A DNA stretch of 64,000 nt from Methanoculleus sp. Its GTDB lineage: Archaea > Halobacteriota > Methanomicrobia > Methanomicrobiales > Methanoculleaceae. A program made the translations under genes and the position numbers. Positions 8,166 to 16,776 of the stretch are shown here, piece by piece. The notes beneath the pieces are model-generated. The model was given only the letters and a program-made list of their open reading frames with translations. It made no database searches and had not been told where the DNA came from. Each line of letters begins with the position of its first letter. Within the stretch, counting starts at the first letter, position 1. Location: positions 112,869 to 176,868 of the forward strand of contig NZ_JAJGBK010000003.1 in assembly GCF_020696975.1 (NCBI RefSeq), read 5' to 3'.

Positions 8166-9173
8166 ATGGCAGACAGTGACAAGGTGAACGATATTTTTGG
8201 CAGGGCCGGGGAGATTGCATCCGGCGCTGCTGATAAGGCAACCGTGATGATCGACTCTGCAGCGGCCAGGGTCTCAGCGGGTGTCACGGAGATGCGCGAG
8301 GAGTCCAGAGCATCTCCCCGTATAGACGACGGCAACTATGCACGGGACGGCGACGCTCACGCAGCTGCGGAGGCGGGCGATTACGTCCTCTCCGGTGAAC
8401 TCTGTGTCTCCGACACGGCAGACGATGCAGCGGCGGAGATTGCGGTCAAGCATTCTGCAGGCGAGGTCGTGAAAGGATGCGTGCAGAAGAGGTTCGACGG
8501 CTTCAAGAGCGGTTTAGCGAATAGGAAACTCCTGATCACCGCAGGAGTCATGGCCCTGGTCTGGTTTGCCCTGACCATCCTCCCGGCCCTGGGGTTCAAC
8601 CCGGCGCCGGTACAGTCCCTCTCGTTCCTGACCTTCGCGCGGGGCGGGCTCTCCGGCGGCGTGCCGGGGTTCATCGGCGGCCTCATCGGGAAGGGCCTGA
8701 TCGCCTACTTCGCGACGCTGCTCATCGTCGGCGGGATCTCCGGCGAGAGCATCGTCGCAAGCATCCGCTCTTTTGCCGCACAGTTCTCCGGGCAACGGTG
8801 GGATATCACATCGATCGCCCCTCTTCTCATCGGCGGCGGTTCGGCCCTCTTCGTCTACAACTTCCTCGCGGGAACATCGTCGTTCATGAACTGCATGGTG
8901 GGGATCGTGGCGTTCCTCATCGCGGCCCGCGCTCTGGCGAACCGGGCGGGCTGCGTGCGGCAGGTCGTTGCCGCGGTCTTTGCAAAAGAGGGCAGGGCCG
9001 ACTCAGGACTGGTCACGAAGGTGATGGCGGGATGGGCAGGAGGGTTTGCTCTCGGCGTCGTCCTCTCCATCTTCGGGGGATACACCTGTTACATCGCCGG
9101 GTTCCTCCTCCTCGTGGCCGGCGCCGTCCTGATGGTCACCGTGCAGAAGCAGGCGGGAGGTGTCCCGGCATGA
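8166..9173 (+). CDS. Multi-spanning membrane protein of unknown function
   Basis: The 335-aa protein has a soluble N-terminal part of about 115 residues rich in Ala and acidic residues (phasin-like amphipathic stretch KVNDIFGRAGEIASGAADKA), then about six membrane segments in a glycine-rich region (residues about 118-330). I do not recognise the family. Its stop overlaps the start of the next gene by four bases (ATGA), so the two are translationally coupled and probably act together at the membrane. Confidence 0.7.
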   Translation: MADSDKVNDIFGRAGEIASGAADKATVMIDSAAARVSAGVTEMREESRASPRIDDGNYARDGDAHAAAEAGDYVLSGELCVSDTADDAAAEIAVKHSAGEVVKGCVQKRFDGFKSGLANRKLLITAGVMALVWFALTILPALGFNPAPVQSLSFLTFARGGLSGGVPGFIGGLIGKGLIAYFATLLIVGGISGESIVASIRSFAAQFSGQRWDITSIAPLLIGGGSALFVYNFLAGTSSFMNCMVGIVAFLIAARALANRAGCVRQVVAAVFAKEGRADSGLVTKVMAGWAGGFALGVVLSIFGGYTCYIAGFLLLVAGAVLMVTVQKQAGGVPA

Positions 9174-12100
9174 GGCCGATGGCGAGACTGCTGCTCGTGC
9201 TCCTTGCAGCCTTCTTCCTTACCGGAACCGCGGCTGCAAGCTACTCGCTCACCGATACCAACAACTACGACTACAAACTGGCGAGCAAGTACATCCACAG
9301 CATGGAAGACGAGGGGTTCGTCGTCGATATGCCGATCGGCGTCTACAAGAAAGGGACGGACGAACTTCTTGCGACCGAGAACACGCTGTTGATCATCGGC
9401 AACCTCGGGAAGGTAGACCCCGAGGCGGAACGGCTTGTCCTGACCGAGATCCCGACGGATGTCTACAGTTACACCTACCAGGGCGACGCAGGCGGCGGCG
9501 AGATCAGGCAGATTACGGGAAAAGTCACTGCCGGCCGCTACATCTTCACCGAGTTCGGCCTCACCACGAAGTACAAGACGGTGGGCGAGTATGCCAGTTA
9601 CTTAAAGACCGTTCTGGAAGAATCGGTCAAGAGTTCCAGTGCTGAGATCGAGTACGTGGATACTACCATAAACGGACACCGCGTCATCGGCGTGCGCGAG
9701 TTGACGGACGATCTCAACTGGGCGGCCGGCGGCAACGTCGCGGATAATCACCTGGAGAACACGTTCACCTACTACGTGATCCGCGAGGACTTCTACCCAG
9801 CGGGCTCAGGGCTTGCTTACATCAGGATACGGGGCCATGTCGGCCTCGAACATGACAACGGCCGGTCATTGACGTATGATCCGTATCCCTCGGAGAGCCA
9901 GGTGGCTACGGCACGCTCCGAGATGAGGAAGGCGTACGAGGATGCGAACAAGGTCGTGGACTCGGTCATCGCCGATGCGGCGAACGCAAAGGGAACGCTC
10001 ATCGTCGGGAACTATGACGAGGTCTTCGGCGGCTACGGCGGCGGCGCCTTCTCTATAAACACTCCGGGCGGGGGCGCCGGCGAGAGCGATTACGGCATAC
10101 CGCTCGCGGTCATAACCGGGATCGGTGCCGCAGGAGCCGCGGTTGCGGGCGCTGCAGCGGCGGTCGGCGGCGGAAGGGGCGGCAGCGAGACGGAGCGTAC
10201 CAGCACCTACCGGATGAGGATCCGCAAGGACTTCGAGGATTACATCGTCTGCGGGAAGAGTCCCGAGACTATATACGCCCAGATGATCGAGATCACCGCG
10301 GAGGGCGAGGAGATCGAGCGCGACGACCTCACCGCGACGCTCTCGATAACCTCCGGCGGCGGCCTCCGGGTCGAAGATCCGACGTTCACCGGCGGCTACA
10401 TGGGAGCGTTTGTCTCAGCGGATGAGCACGAGCAGGCCAAGGAAGGGATCGTCAGGGTGGCCTACACCGGAAAGGGCGGGTCGTTCACGAACAACATCCA
10501 CTTCCGGATCATCGGCGAGCCGAGGATCCGGTTCCCCGAGCAGGGGAAGGCGATGGACCTGCGGCTGAACGTCCTCTACGGCGATGGGATGACCTACGAC
10601 GTCGAGGTCGAACTCGTCGACTTCATCGAGCCGCCGAAGGAGGTCACGATCACCCAACTCGACGAGGCGCCGTTCACGAGCTCCCTCGAGCAGATCGACG
10701 AGACGCACTACATTGCAAAGATCGTCAACACGAGCCCGCTGCCCGAGAAGGGAGCCCAGGTGACGAGATACGGCGCGAGGGTCATCGCCACCACCGAGGA
10801 TGACGAGGCCGTCGAGGAGGCGTTCACGGTGATCTTCTACCCCGAGGGCATCAGCGTCACCGACGTCGTCTACGACGACGAGGGGCACGCCCGGTTTGCG
10901 GCCTACGACGATCTCGACACGGAAGAGGACGACGTCCAGCCGACCGGCTTCATCGTGAACCTCGCCGTGAGGGTGACCGAGGGCGAGAAGGAAGTGGTGA
11001 AACTCCTGGACGGGACGGAGTACACGCCCGTGTTCGGCGAACTCAAGGGAACCGACCCGAGGACGGAGGTCCTCGCATCGAGGTTCAAGTACACCATCGA
11101 GAAGAAGCCGGACAACACCAACAAGGCCTACAAGTTCACCCCCGCGCAGCAGATCGGCGAGGATGAGAAGAATCCGTACTTCCTGGAGCTCCCGATCACC
11201 TGCGAGTACGGTGACGAGACCTACGAGCTCGATCTCCCCATCCGCCTCATCGGCGACAAACTCGGGGTGCGCAAGGACCGCGAGACCGAACTCGCCCTCT
11301 TAAAGAAGAGGATCCAGAAGTTCGGCATCAACCCGGACACCGCCCGGTTCCTGCGGGAGAACGTGCAGAACTTCACTGCCGCCGAGCTCCGCCTGATGAG
11401 CAAGAAGATCGTCTACGACTCGATCGTCTACTACACCCAGGAGTCGGCGGACTTCATGGAGACCGCCGATACCATGGACGACTGGATAACCTTCCTCTCC
11501 GTCGTGAAGTGGTTCGGCGACCAGGCGTTCTCCTACCTCATGACCATTTACACGGGGCCTGCGGGAGAGGCGATCCTCACCCCCACGAAGGAACTCACGG
11601 TCGAGCTGATCGGCGAACTCTCGGCCGACCTCTTCATGGGCAACGGGGTGAACTGGGACGAGATCAAGGTCGGTGTGCACATCTCCGAGATGATCGAGAA
11701 CTACACCAAGTCGTGCTTCGAGGATATCGGCAAAGCGAATCCGAAGAAACTCGCCCAGGTGATCGCGGGGCTCTGCGTCTTCAACCTGGTGCGCCACTAC
11801 ACCTTCGATCTCGACGAGAACGGGAAACGCAGCCTGTACAACGCGATCATCTCGTCGTTCTCCGACATCTCGCTCGAGTTCTTCTCGAAGAAGTTCGGCG
11901 ATTTCCTCAAGGGCAAGGTCAACGACCCGAAATCGGGCCTCTCCAAGCTCCTGAACTCGTCGGCGGCCAGGATGCTCGAGGATATGATGCCCGAGGGCAA
12001 ACTCGCGGTTCCGGGCGTGAACACCCTCACGGAAGACGTAGCGGTAGGCCCCATCCTCCAGAAGTACGTGGAAGGGCTCTTCGGCGTCGGTGCGTCCTAC

Positions 12101-12352
12101 GTGACGGAGGAGTTAGGAACGGCTGCTGCCGAGACCCTCTATGTGAAGGTGACGGTAGACGTGCCCGGCTCGGAGCGGGAGATCGACTGGTATGTCGTCA
12201 TAAACCCGATGAAGGCGGTCGACAAACTCCTGGAGTACATCTTCACGTCGCTCTACGAGTCGTTCCCGTTCCCGACCGCGGAACTCGGGGAAGCCGCCGA
12301 GCGGCGCGACCCGCTCTACATGGATCCGAAGACCAACCAGCGGATCGGATAA
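9170..12352 (+). CDS. Large exported protein of unknown function
   Basis: The 1060-aa protein starts at the ATG overlapping the upstream stop. The frame is open further 5', but only as a shadow of that gene. Residues 1-24 form a signal peptide (MRPMARLLLVLLAAFFLTG). Residues about 25-300 form one exported domain. A hydrophobic Ala/Gly stretch (about 310-332, starting AVITGIGAAGAAVAG) could be a membrane segment. Residues about 345-700 look beta-rich and Ig-like in parts, and the last 350 residues look helical. I do not recognise it. The pairing with the preceding membrane protein suggests a membrane-anchored complex. Confidence 0.75.
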   Translation: MRPMARLLLVLLAAFFLTGTAAASYSLTDTNNYDYKLASKYIHSMEDEGFVVDMPIGVYKKGTDELLATENTLLIIGNLGKVDPEAERLVLTEIPTDVYSYTYQGDAGGGEIRQITGKVTAGRYIFTEFGLTTKYKTVGEYASYLKTVLEESVKSSSAEIEYVDTTINGHRVIGVRELTDDLNWAAGGNVADNHLENTFTYYVIREDFYPAGSGLAYIRIRGHVGLEHDNGRSLTYDPYPSESQVATARSEMRKAYEDANKVVDSVIADAANAKGTLIVGNYDEVFGGYGGGAFSINTPGGGAGESDYGIPLAVITGIGAAGAAVAGAAAAVGGGRGGSETERTSTYRMRIRKDFEDYIVCGKSPETIYAQMIEITAEGEEIERDDLTATLSITSGGGLRVEDPTFTGGYMGAFVSADEHEQAKEGIVRVAYTGKGGSFTNNIHFRIIGEPRIRFPEQGKAMDLRLNVLYGDGMTYDVEVELVDFIEPPKEVTITQLDEAPFTSSLEQIDETHYIAKIVNTSPLPEKGAQVTRYGARVIATTEDDEAVEEAFTVIFYPEGISVTDVVYDDEGHARFAAYDDLDTEEDDVQPTGFIVNLAVRVTEGEKEVVKLLDGTEYTPVFGELKGTDPRTEVLASRFKYTIEKKPDNTNKAYKFTPAQQIGEDEKNPYFLELPITCEYGDETYELDLPIRLIGDKLGVRKDRETELALLKKRIQKFGINPDTARFLRENVQNFTAAELRLMSKKIVYDSIVYYTQESADFMETADTMDDWITFLSVVKWFGDQAFSYLMTIYTGPAGEAILTPTKELTVELIGELSADLFMGNGVNWDEIKVGVHISEMIENYTKSCFEDIGKANPKKLAQVIAGLCVFNLVRHYTFDLDENGKRSLYNAIISSFSDISLEFFSKKFGDFLKGKVNDPKSGLSKLLNSSAARMLEDMMPEGKLAVPGVNTLTEDVAVGPILQKYVEGLFGVGASYVTEELGTAAAETLYVKVTVDVPGSEREIDWYVVINPMKAVDKLLEYIFTSLYESFPFPTAELGEAAERRDPLYMDPKTNQRIG

Positions 12353-12357
12353 TTCTC

Positions 12358-12366
12358 TTTTTTTTT
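12358..12366 (+). terminator. T-run after the large exported protein
   Basis: Nine consecutive T residues begin five bases after the stop codon. Confidence 0.5.
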
Positions 12367-12495
12367 GGCCGGGGTTGAACGTCCGGCGAATCGGCCGGGG
12401 ACGAAGTTACGTATCGCGTTTGCAGGTGTCGGGCATCGGCGCCGCGAACTATTAACTTCTCCCAGAATTGGTATTCTACGGAGCCCCGGAACAGG

Positions 12496-12680
12496 GTTGC
12501 CGTCGACGTGAAGCCCGAAGCGGAGTGAGATATTTTTTGCGGGGTTCTGTATTTTCAGGTAGTGCTAAAAGCCGGGTCCGGTTGAGTGAGCGAGTGTTGT
12601 TATCACCCTCCGCCGGGAACCTCTCTTTGCGATCACGGGGAGGGAGTCTCAAACCCCTCTCCTGTAAGGTAACCCGAGAC
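12496..12680 (+). repeat. Segmental duplication, copy 2 (MFS-tail remnant plus HEPN 3' end)
   Basis: Positions 12496-12528 encode VAVDVKPEAE and a stop, matching the last residues of the MFS transporter at 4102-5328, but no transporter body precedes them. The T-run and the GAGTGTTGTTATCACCCTCC block follow as in copy 1, and the segment ends inside the 3' end of the HEPN gene on the minus strand. The rest of 12367-12632 holds no gene. Confidence 0.7.
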
Positions 12681-13153
12681 GATATCGAAGATCGTTCCCG
12701 CGACGGCAACCTTCGCAGACCACATGGCTCCTGTAAGGTAACCCGAGACGATATCGAAGATCTGCTCTGCCTCGCGCACGGTTCCGTTGGCGGAGGCTTT
12801 ACCGTACGTCAGGCCATAGTCGGCGGCCTCCCGCGCGGTCTTCGCTCTGCGGAGGTCGGAGACAATTGCAGGAGGCAGCAGCCCTCTGTCGACGAACAAC
12901 TCTTCGATGGCGGCTATAAGGCACTCGTGGCTCTTCTCGACGTAACCAGCGCTAAAGAGCAGCGATTTGCAGGCGTGGAACATTGAGTAGTATGCTTGAT
13001 GATCGTCCACTTGAAGTCCGAGTCACAGAGGGAGTTCTTCGCCGAATCGAGATCTCGTTTCGCTTCGGCTAACTCCTTCTCGACCATCGCACTGCTTGCG
13101 GGCCGTTTGACCACACCCCGGCGGCTCACGCAGTCCTGAAACCTGTACGACAT
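12633..13153 (-). pseudogene. HEPN-domain protein, frameshifted
   Basis: From ATG 13153 the protein reads through KRDLDSAKNSLCDSDFKWTI, then loses frame. The next frame continues QAYYSMFHACKSLLFSAGYV and on to IVSGYL, the typical HEPN core. A single missing base near 13000 explains the break. The companion nucleotidyltransferase gene ends four bases upstream, so this is a HEPN-MNT toxin-antitoxin pair with a damaged HEPN. Near the C-terminus a 35-bp exact repeat with a 69-bp period adds 23 codons in frame. In known HEPN-MNT systems HEPN is the RNase toxin and MNT neutralises it by nucleotide transfer. Confidence 0.7.
12659..12762. repeat. Direct repeat, two 35-bp copies
   Basis: CTCCTGTAAGGTAACCCGAG and the next 15 bases occur identically at 12659-12693 and 12728-12762, a period of 69 bases. 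The repeat lies in the HEPN C-terminal coding region and duplicates the peptide IFDIVSGYLTG in frame. It is a recent tandem duplication. Confidence 0.85.
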
Positions 13154-13156
13154 TCC

Positions 13157-13774
13157 TCACCCGCCTAGAACAATCCCCTGCCAGATGCTATCGAAGAATG
13201 GAGCATCTTCGGTCTTTAATCGATAGGTTTCGTCCGGAGTATGGACGACCGGGGAGAGTTCCCGCGAGAGGGCGGCCCGGTGCCGTTGCAGCACCTCCCG
13301 GACGGCTTCTTTTTCGGCGGTCTCGATATAGAGGTCGATATCGCTCGCGGACGTGTCTTCCCCTCGTGCACAACTGCCGTAGAGGACGACGCTCGCCGTC
13401 ACCTCCTGCAGGTCGCGGACGAGGGGCTGCAGTTCCAGGAGCGTGAACCAGATCTTCGTCTGCCGGAGGAGGACGCTCTCCACCCTCGCCTGGTAAAAGG
13501 CAAGGTTTCCCACATCTTCGCGGGCGACCAGGCCCATTGCCTCCAGGTCTTTGAGGTTTTTGCTGACGAGCGAGACGTCGCGCCCCACCGTCCGCGAGAG
13601 TTCCCGGACGTGGAACTTTTTCGTGTATTCCCTTCCGAGGACGACGAGGAGGATCAACGACGACTTCCGGAGGAGCGAGCCGTATGCGTCAAGGAAATCC
13701 CAGGGGTGGAGGTTCCCGGCCGGGGTGGGCTCCGGGGTCTTGTTGTGCGGGTGTCGTCGGGTGGGGTTTTCCAT
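13157..13774 (-). CDS. Winged-helix nucleotidyltransferase (MNT)
   Basis: The protein has an N-terminal winged helix (about residues 30-100, LSRTVGRDVSLVSKNLKDLE) and a minimal nucleotidyltransferase domain with GSCARGEDTSASDIDLYI (Gly-Ser and paired-Asp catalytic motif). Starts at TTG 13834, ATG 13813 and ATG 13774 are possible. I prefer 13774 (MENPTRR, 205 aa), since the upstream part overlaps an operator-like cluster. It is transcribed just ahead of the broken HEPN gene, which suggests the antitoxin role of HEPN-MNT systems. The DNA-binding domain suggests autoregulation. Confidence 0.8.
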   Translation of the reverse strand: MENPTRRHPHNKTPEPTPAGNLHPWDFLDAYGSLLRKSSLILLVVLGREYTKKFHVRELSRTVGRDVSLVSKNLKDLEAMGLVAREDVGNLAFYQARVESVLLRQTKIWFTLLELQPLVRDLQEVTASVVLYGSCARGEDTSASDIDLYIETAEKEAVREVLQRHRAALSRELSPVVHTPDETYRLKTEDAPFFDSIWQGIVLGG

Positions 13775-13838
13775 TTGTTGATTTAAATTCAACGTATGTT
13801 GATATTTAGTCATCAGTTGTTGAGTATATGTCAACTGA
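13775..13838. promoter_or_regulatory. Cluster of GTTGA/TCAAC half-sites, likely autoregulatory operator
   Basis: Half-sites lie at 13775-13779, 13787-13791, 13796-13800, 13819-13823 and 13831-13835. They include the palindrome CAACGTATGTTG at 13788-13799 and the wider inverted repeat TCAGTTG-N12-CAACTGA at 13813-13838. They cover the start region of the winged-helix MNT gene. Confidence 0.5.
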
Positions 13839-13915
13839 AATACATAAAGGCATCTCTGTGGGGAATCGTCACCGGCACAGGCGTACCCGGGCGACTTCTC
13901 TATCCCCTCATTTAC

Positions 13916-13950
13916 AATATCTATCAGTTTGTTACATTTTGATAGATAAT
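13916..13950. promoter_or_regulatory. Inverted repeat TATCTATCA-N13-TGATAGATA, copy 2 (Fic promoter)
   Basis: The core lies at 13918-13948, 39 bases before the Fic ATG and between it and the divergent MNT gene. Arm sequence, 13-base spacer and the TTTACA prefix match the copy at 6027-6057. It probably binds a regulator of fic; which one is unknown. Confidence 0.6.
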
Positions 13951-13986
13951 GATAAAAAGGATCGATGCAATAGATGAAATTTAACC

Positions 13987-15267
13987 ATGAAACTCCCTCA
14001 CACTCCCGAATACTCTCCGGCAGATGTAAAAAAAGCCTGGGAGCATCCGGATACCAGAGATGTGATCGACGCGGTCTTCAACTACAACAAACGGTACCTG
14101 CACTGGGAAGAGCTCAAACGGCGCGATCTTCCGGTAGACCCCCTCTACGTCTGGATACTGATGAAGGCCTTCAGAGAGAGGGATATGAAACATGTCTCGT
14201 TCGACGATCTTCAGTTGAAATATAATCTTCTTGATGATTTCCTCGAAAACCTTCATTTTCTTGACAGAACGGCAGCGGAGATCATCTCATTGGGCCTCGA
14301 TTCGCTGCCCCAAAGTCGGAACCAGTTCATCATCAACTCTCTGATGGAAGAGGCGATTGCATCGAGCCAGATCGAGGGAGCCGCAGTCACGAGGACAATT
14401 GCGAAAAAGATGCTCCGTGAAAAGAGGAAACCCGCCACCAAAGACGAGAGGATGATCCTGAATAACTACATCACGATGAAGAGGATCACTCAGATAAAGG
14501 ACGAAGATCTGACCCCGGAGCTGATTCTGGAGATCCACAAGACCATCACCAGGGATACGCTCGAAGACCCGGACGATGAAGGTGGGTTCAGGGACAATAA
14601 CGAGATCGGGGTTTTTGATTTCAGAGGCAATGTCCTGCACACACCTCCCGATTTCGCGTCGATCGAAGGACTCATCGAGGAACTCTGCGCCTTTGCAAAT
14701 AATGACGACGGGCAGTTCATCCATCCGGTGATCAAAGGCATCACCCTGCACTTTTTGATGGGATACATCCATCCGTTCAATGACGGGAACGGTCGGACTG
14801 CACGGAGTATCTTTTACTGGTACATGCTCCGGAAGGACTACTGGCTGTTCGAACACATGGCGGTATCCAGAGCGATAAAAGATGCGGAGGGGCAATATAA
14901 ACTCGCATACCTCTATACCGAGAGCGATGAGAACGACCTCACGTACTTCATCCGCTACAATCTTGCCGCAGTAAAGACCGCGGTCGACAATATCCAGAAG
15001 TATATCGAGAAGAAGCAGAAAGAGAGCAAACAGGCGTTAACCATCCTTCAGAAGAACGAGGGGCTGAGCCTTCGCCAGGCAGAGATCATCAAATCCCTTA
15101 TCAAACACCCGGATAAGCCGATCACGATCAAGGAGATCGTCGAGACATACCGCGTGGCGTATGGAACGGCGAGGAGTGATCTCTTCCGCCTCGAAGAACT
15201 GGGGTACCTGGCGAAGCGGAAGTCGGGCAAGGAGTACGTCTTCATATTCAGGGGTTGGAAAGGATGA
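13987..15267 (+). CDS. Fic-family AMPylase-like protein with C-terminal winged helix
   Basis: The 426-aa protein has a Fic N-terminal helical domain, an inhibitory helix motif SSQIEG (about residues 124-130), the catalytic loop HPFNDGNGR (about 262-270) and a C-terminal winged helix (residues about 350-415). Fic proteins transfer AMP or another nucleotide moiety to a target hydroxyl; the histidine and the GNGR residues are intact. The internal inhibitory motif places it in the self-inhibited class II type. The DNA-binding tail suggests regulation of its own promoter. The target is unknown. Confidence 0.9.
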   Translation: MKLPHTPEYSPADVKKAWEHPDTRDVIDAVFNYNKRYLHWEELKRRDLPVDPLYVWILMKAFRERDMKHVSFDDLQLKYNLLDDFLENLHFLDRTAAEIISLGLDSLPQSRNQFIINSLMEEAIASSQIEGAAVTRTIAKKMLREKRKPATKDERMILNNYITMKRITQIKDEDLTPELILEIHKTITRDTLEDPDDEGGFRDNNEIGVFDFRGNVLHTPPDFASIEGLIEELCAFANNDDGQFIHPVIKGITLHFLMGYIHPFNDGNGRTARSIFYWYMLRKDYWLFEHMAVSRAIKDAEGQYKLAYLYTESDENDLTYFIRYNLAAVKTAVDNIQKYIEKKQKESKQALTILQKNEGLSLRQAEIIKSLIKHPDKPITIKEIVETYRVAYGTARSDLFRLEELGYLAKRKSGKEYVFIFRGWKG

Positions 15268-15304
15268 ACTTCTGATATCGTTCAGATATCTATGGTAATC
15301 GGAG

Positions 15305-15448
15305 TTACTCCTGCTCGGCCAGCCGAACCGCTATCCGCATCATCTCACGCCCGCGTTGCGGCAGCTCTTCATGGCCTTCCATGTACCGGTGAAAACGCAG
15401 CGCATCCTCCCGGGTCAGTTCCAGTCCGGTTTTCAGTGGATTTGCCAT
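15305..15448 (-). CDS. 47-aa hypothetical protein
   Basis: MANPLKTGLELTREDALRFH begins a charged helical protein ending in VRLAEQE. A strong ribosome binding site (GAGGAGG) sits about seven bases before the ATG. It is convergent with the Fic gene. Size and composition would suit an antitoxin or DNA-binding peptide, but nothing proves that. Not recognised. Confidence 0.55.
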   Translation of the reverse strand: MANPLKTGLELTREDALRFHRYMEGHEELPQRGREMMRIAVRLAEQE

Positions 15449-15660
15449 GGTTCCGACGCCTCCTCAAGCGGACGATCACAATATAAACAGTGGGTCATTC
15501 ATATTGACGCGAGAGTCTTCATGTTAGCCTAAAATCTCGATTGCTTCTCTTAAATACTGAACAAAACATCTCTAATTAACTATTCAGCAATGTTAGCACG
15601 TTTGAAAAAGTATTTAATATCTGAGTGGGAATAAGGCCATTATCTAAAAGGTGAGGAATA

Positions 15661-15777
15661 ATGGCTAATGAGAGAATTAATAACCCCAAGACTCATGCGG
15701 ACTACCGTATCCGCCAAAGAACGACAAAGAATGGCACAAAAGGTCAGATAATGGGTCGGTACAGGATGCGCAAGTAG
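15661..15777 (+). CDS. 38-aa basic hypothetical protein
   Basis: The protein begins MANERINNPKTHADYRIRQR and ends MGRYRMRK. It is preceded by GGTGAGG at a good distance and by a TATA-like TATTTAATATC at about 15610. Very basic with several Tyr and Arg. Not recognised. The next 280 bases hold no supported gene. Confidence 0.5.
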   Translation: MANERINNPKTHADYRIRQRTTKNGTKGQIMGRYRMRK

Positions 15778-16066
15778 TTTGGATCAGCTGCAACGATTTC
15801 TTTCACATGACAACTATGTGAGCAGGTGTTTGCAGGATAGAGGAGCTTAAGTTAGTGATCAAGATATCTTTGCCGGAAGGGGACTCTCTTTCCATCCTTC
15901 CACAGGGGGATTTTAATATAGAAACAACTTTCCTCCACATTTCTGCCTACAATTTGCTCAAGTAATTGAAATTGCAGTTTACAATTTGAAAATATAAATT
16001 CGAAACGCATATACGAACTATCTCCCTTATTGGCAATAGTTGAGAGACTGAACGCCGGGTGTGTCA

Positions 16067-16762
16067 ATGCTAGGTAAACATCATATCTCTATCAGTATTG
16101 GAAGTGGACTTCTACTCACAGCACCTTGGTTTTTATCCGCGCCTGTGTCGGTTACGATTTTCATCGCAGGAACGATAATTGGATCACTGTTACCAGATAC
16201 TGACGCTGCAGATTCAAAATTACACTATATGGATGGAATTGCGAAATTTTTCAGTCTAATAATGAGGCCAGTTGTTTTCCCGCTTACGGGATATGTGTTC
16301 TATCTTCTCCGTCAGCCATTCAATCCATCACACAGAGGGTCTATGCATACATTCCTAGGTTTGGCCGTTTACACATCCATACTTGCAGTAATTATTAACC
16401 TTGGCCTTGCCGTCCTTGGATTCTGGAACGTCCTTCTGCTATTTTTCACAATTGGGTTGTCTTTTGGGGGGCTTTTCCACATATTTGAGGATTGCTGCAC
16501 GAAAAGTGGAATTTGTCCGTTAATGCCGTATAGTAAACATTGGTTTGGAGGTGGAATCAGTACCAGAGATCACCAAGATAAACGCCCAGAACAGTATTCC
16601 ACAGGCTTGATCGTATTGGCTGTTGGCATAATGATAGCCGAACAGCATTTCAGGTTTGAACCACTTCAGGTTGCACCTTTCTCTATCCTGATATTCACTA
16701 TTGCATGGGTTACTATCTACATAATGTCCAAATCATCTGCGAAACGGCAATATAGGCGTTGA
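16067..16762 (+). CDS. YdjM/DUF457-like membrane protein (metal-dependent hydrolase type)
   Basis: About 231 aa with several membrane helices. The N-terminal HH followed by IGSLLPDTDAADSK matches the YdjM (LexA-binding inner membrane, DUF457) family, whose conserved His and Asp residues suggest a metal site. Start ATG 16067 has GGGTG six bases upstream; a GTG at 16061 is also open. AT-rich compared with the neighbours, and followed 14 bases later by another AT-rich gene, so probably acquired. The in-cell role is unknown. Confidence 0.7.
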   Translation: MLGKHHISISIGSGLLLTAPWFLSAPVSVTIFIAGTIIGSLLPDTDAADSKLHYMDGIAKFFSLIMRPVVFPLTGYVFYLLRQPFNPSHRGSMHTFLGLAVYTSILAVIINLGLAVLGFWNVLLLFFTIGLSFGGLFHIFEDCCTKSGICPLMPYSKHWFGGGISTRDHQDKRPEQYSTGLIVLAVGIMIAEQHFRFEPLQVAPFSILIFTIAWVTIYIMSKSSAKRQYRR

Positions 16763-16776
16763 TTTGAGGGGACAGA

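Noticed and set aside
8798..9169. 5' extension of the large exported protein
   Set aside because: The extension only shadows the preceding membrane gene; the signal peptide begins at the ATG at 9170, which overlaps that gene's stop.
15852..16067. 71-codon minus-strand frame before the YdjM-like gene
   Set aside because: No ribosome binding site or recognisable pattern; it sits in the likely promoter region of the plus-strand gene.
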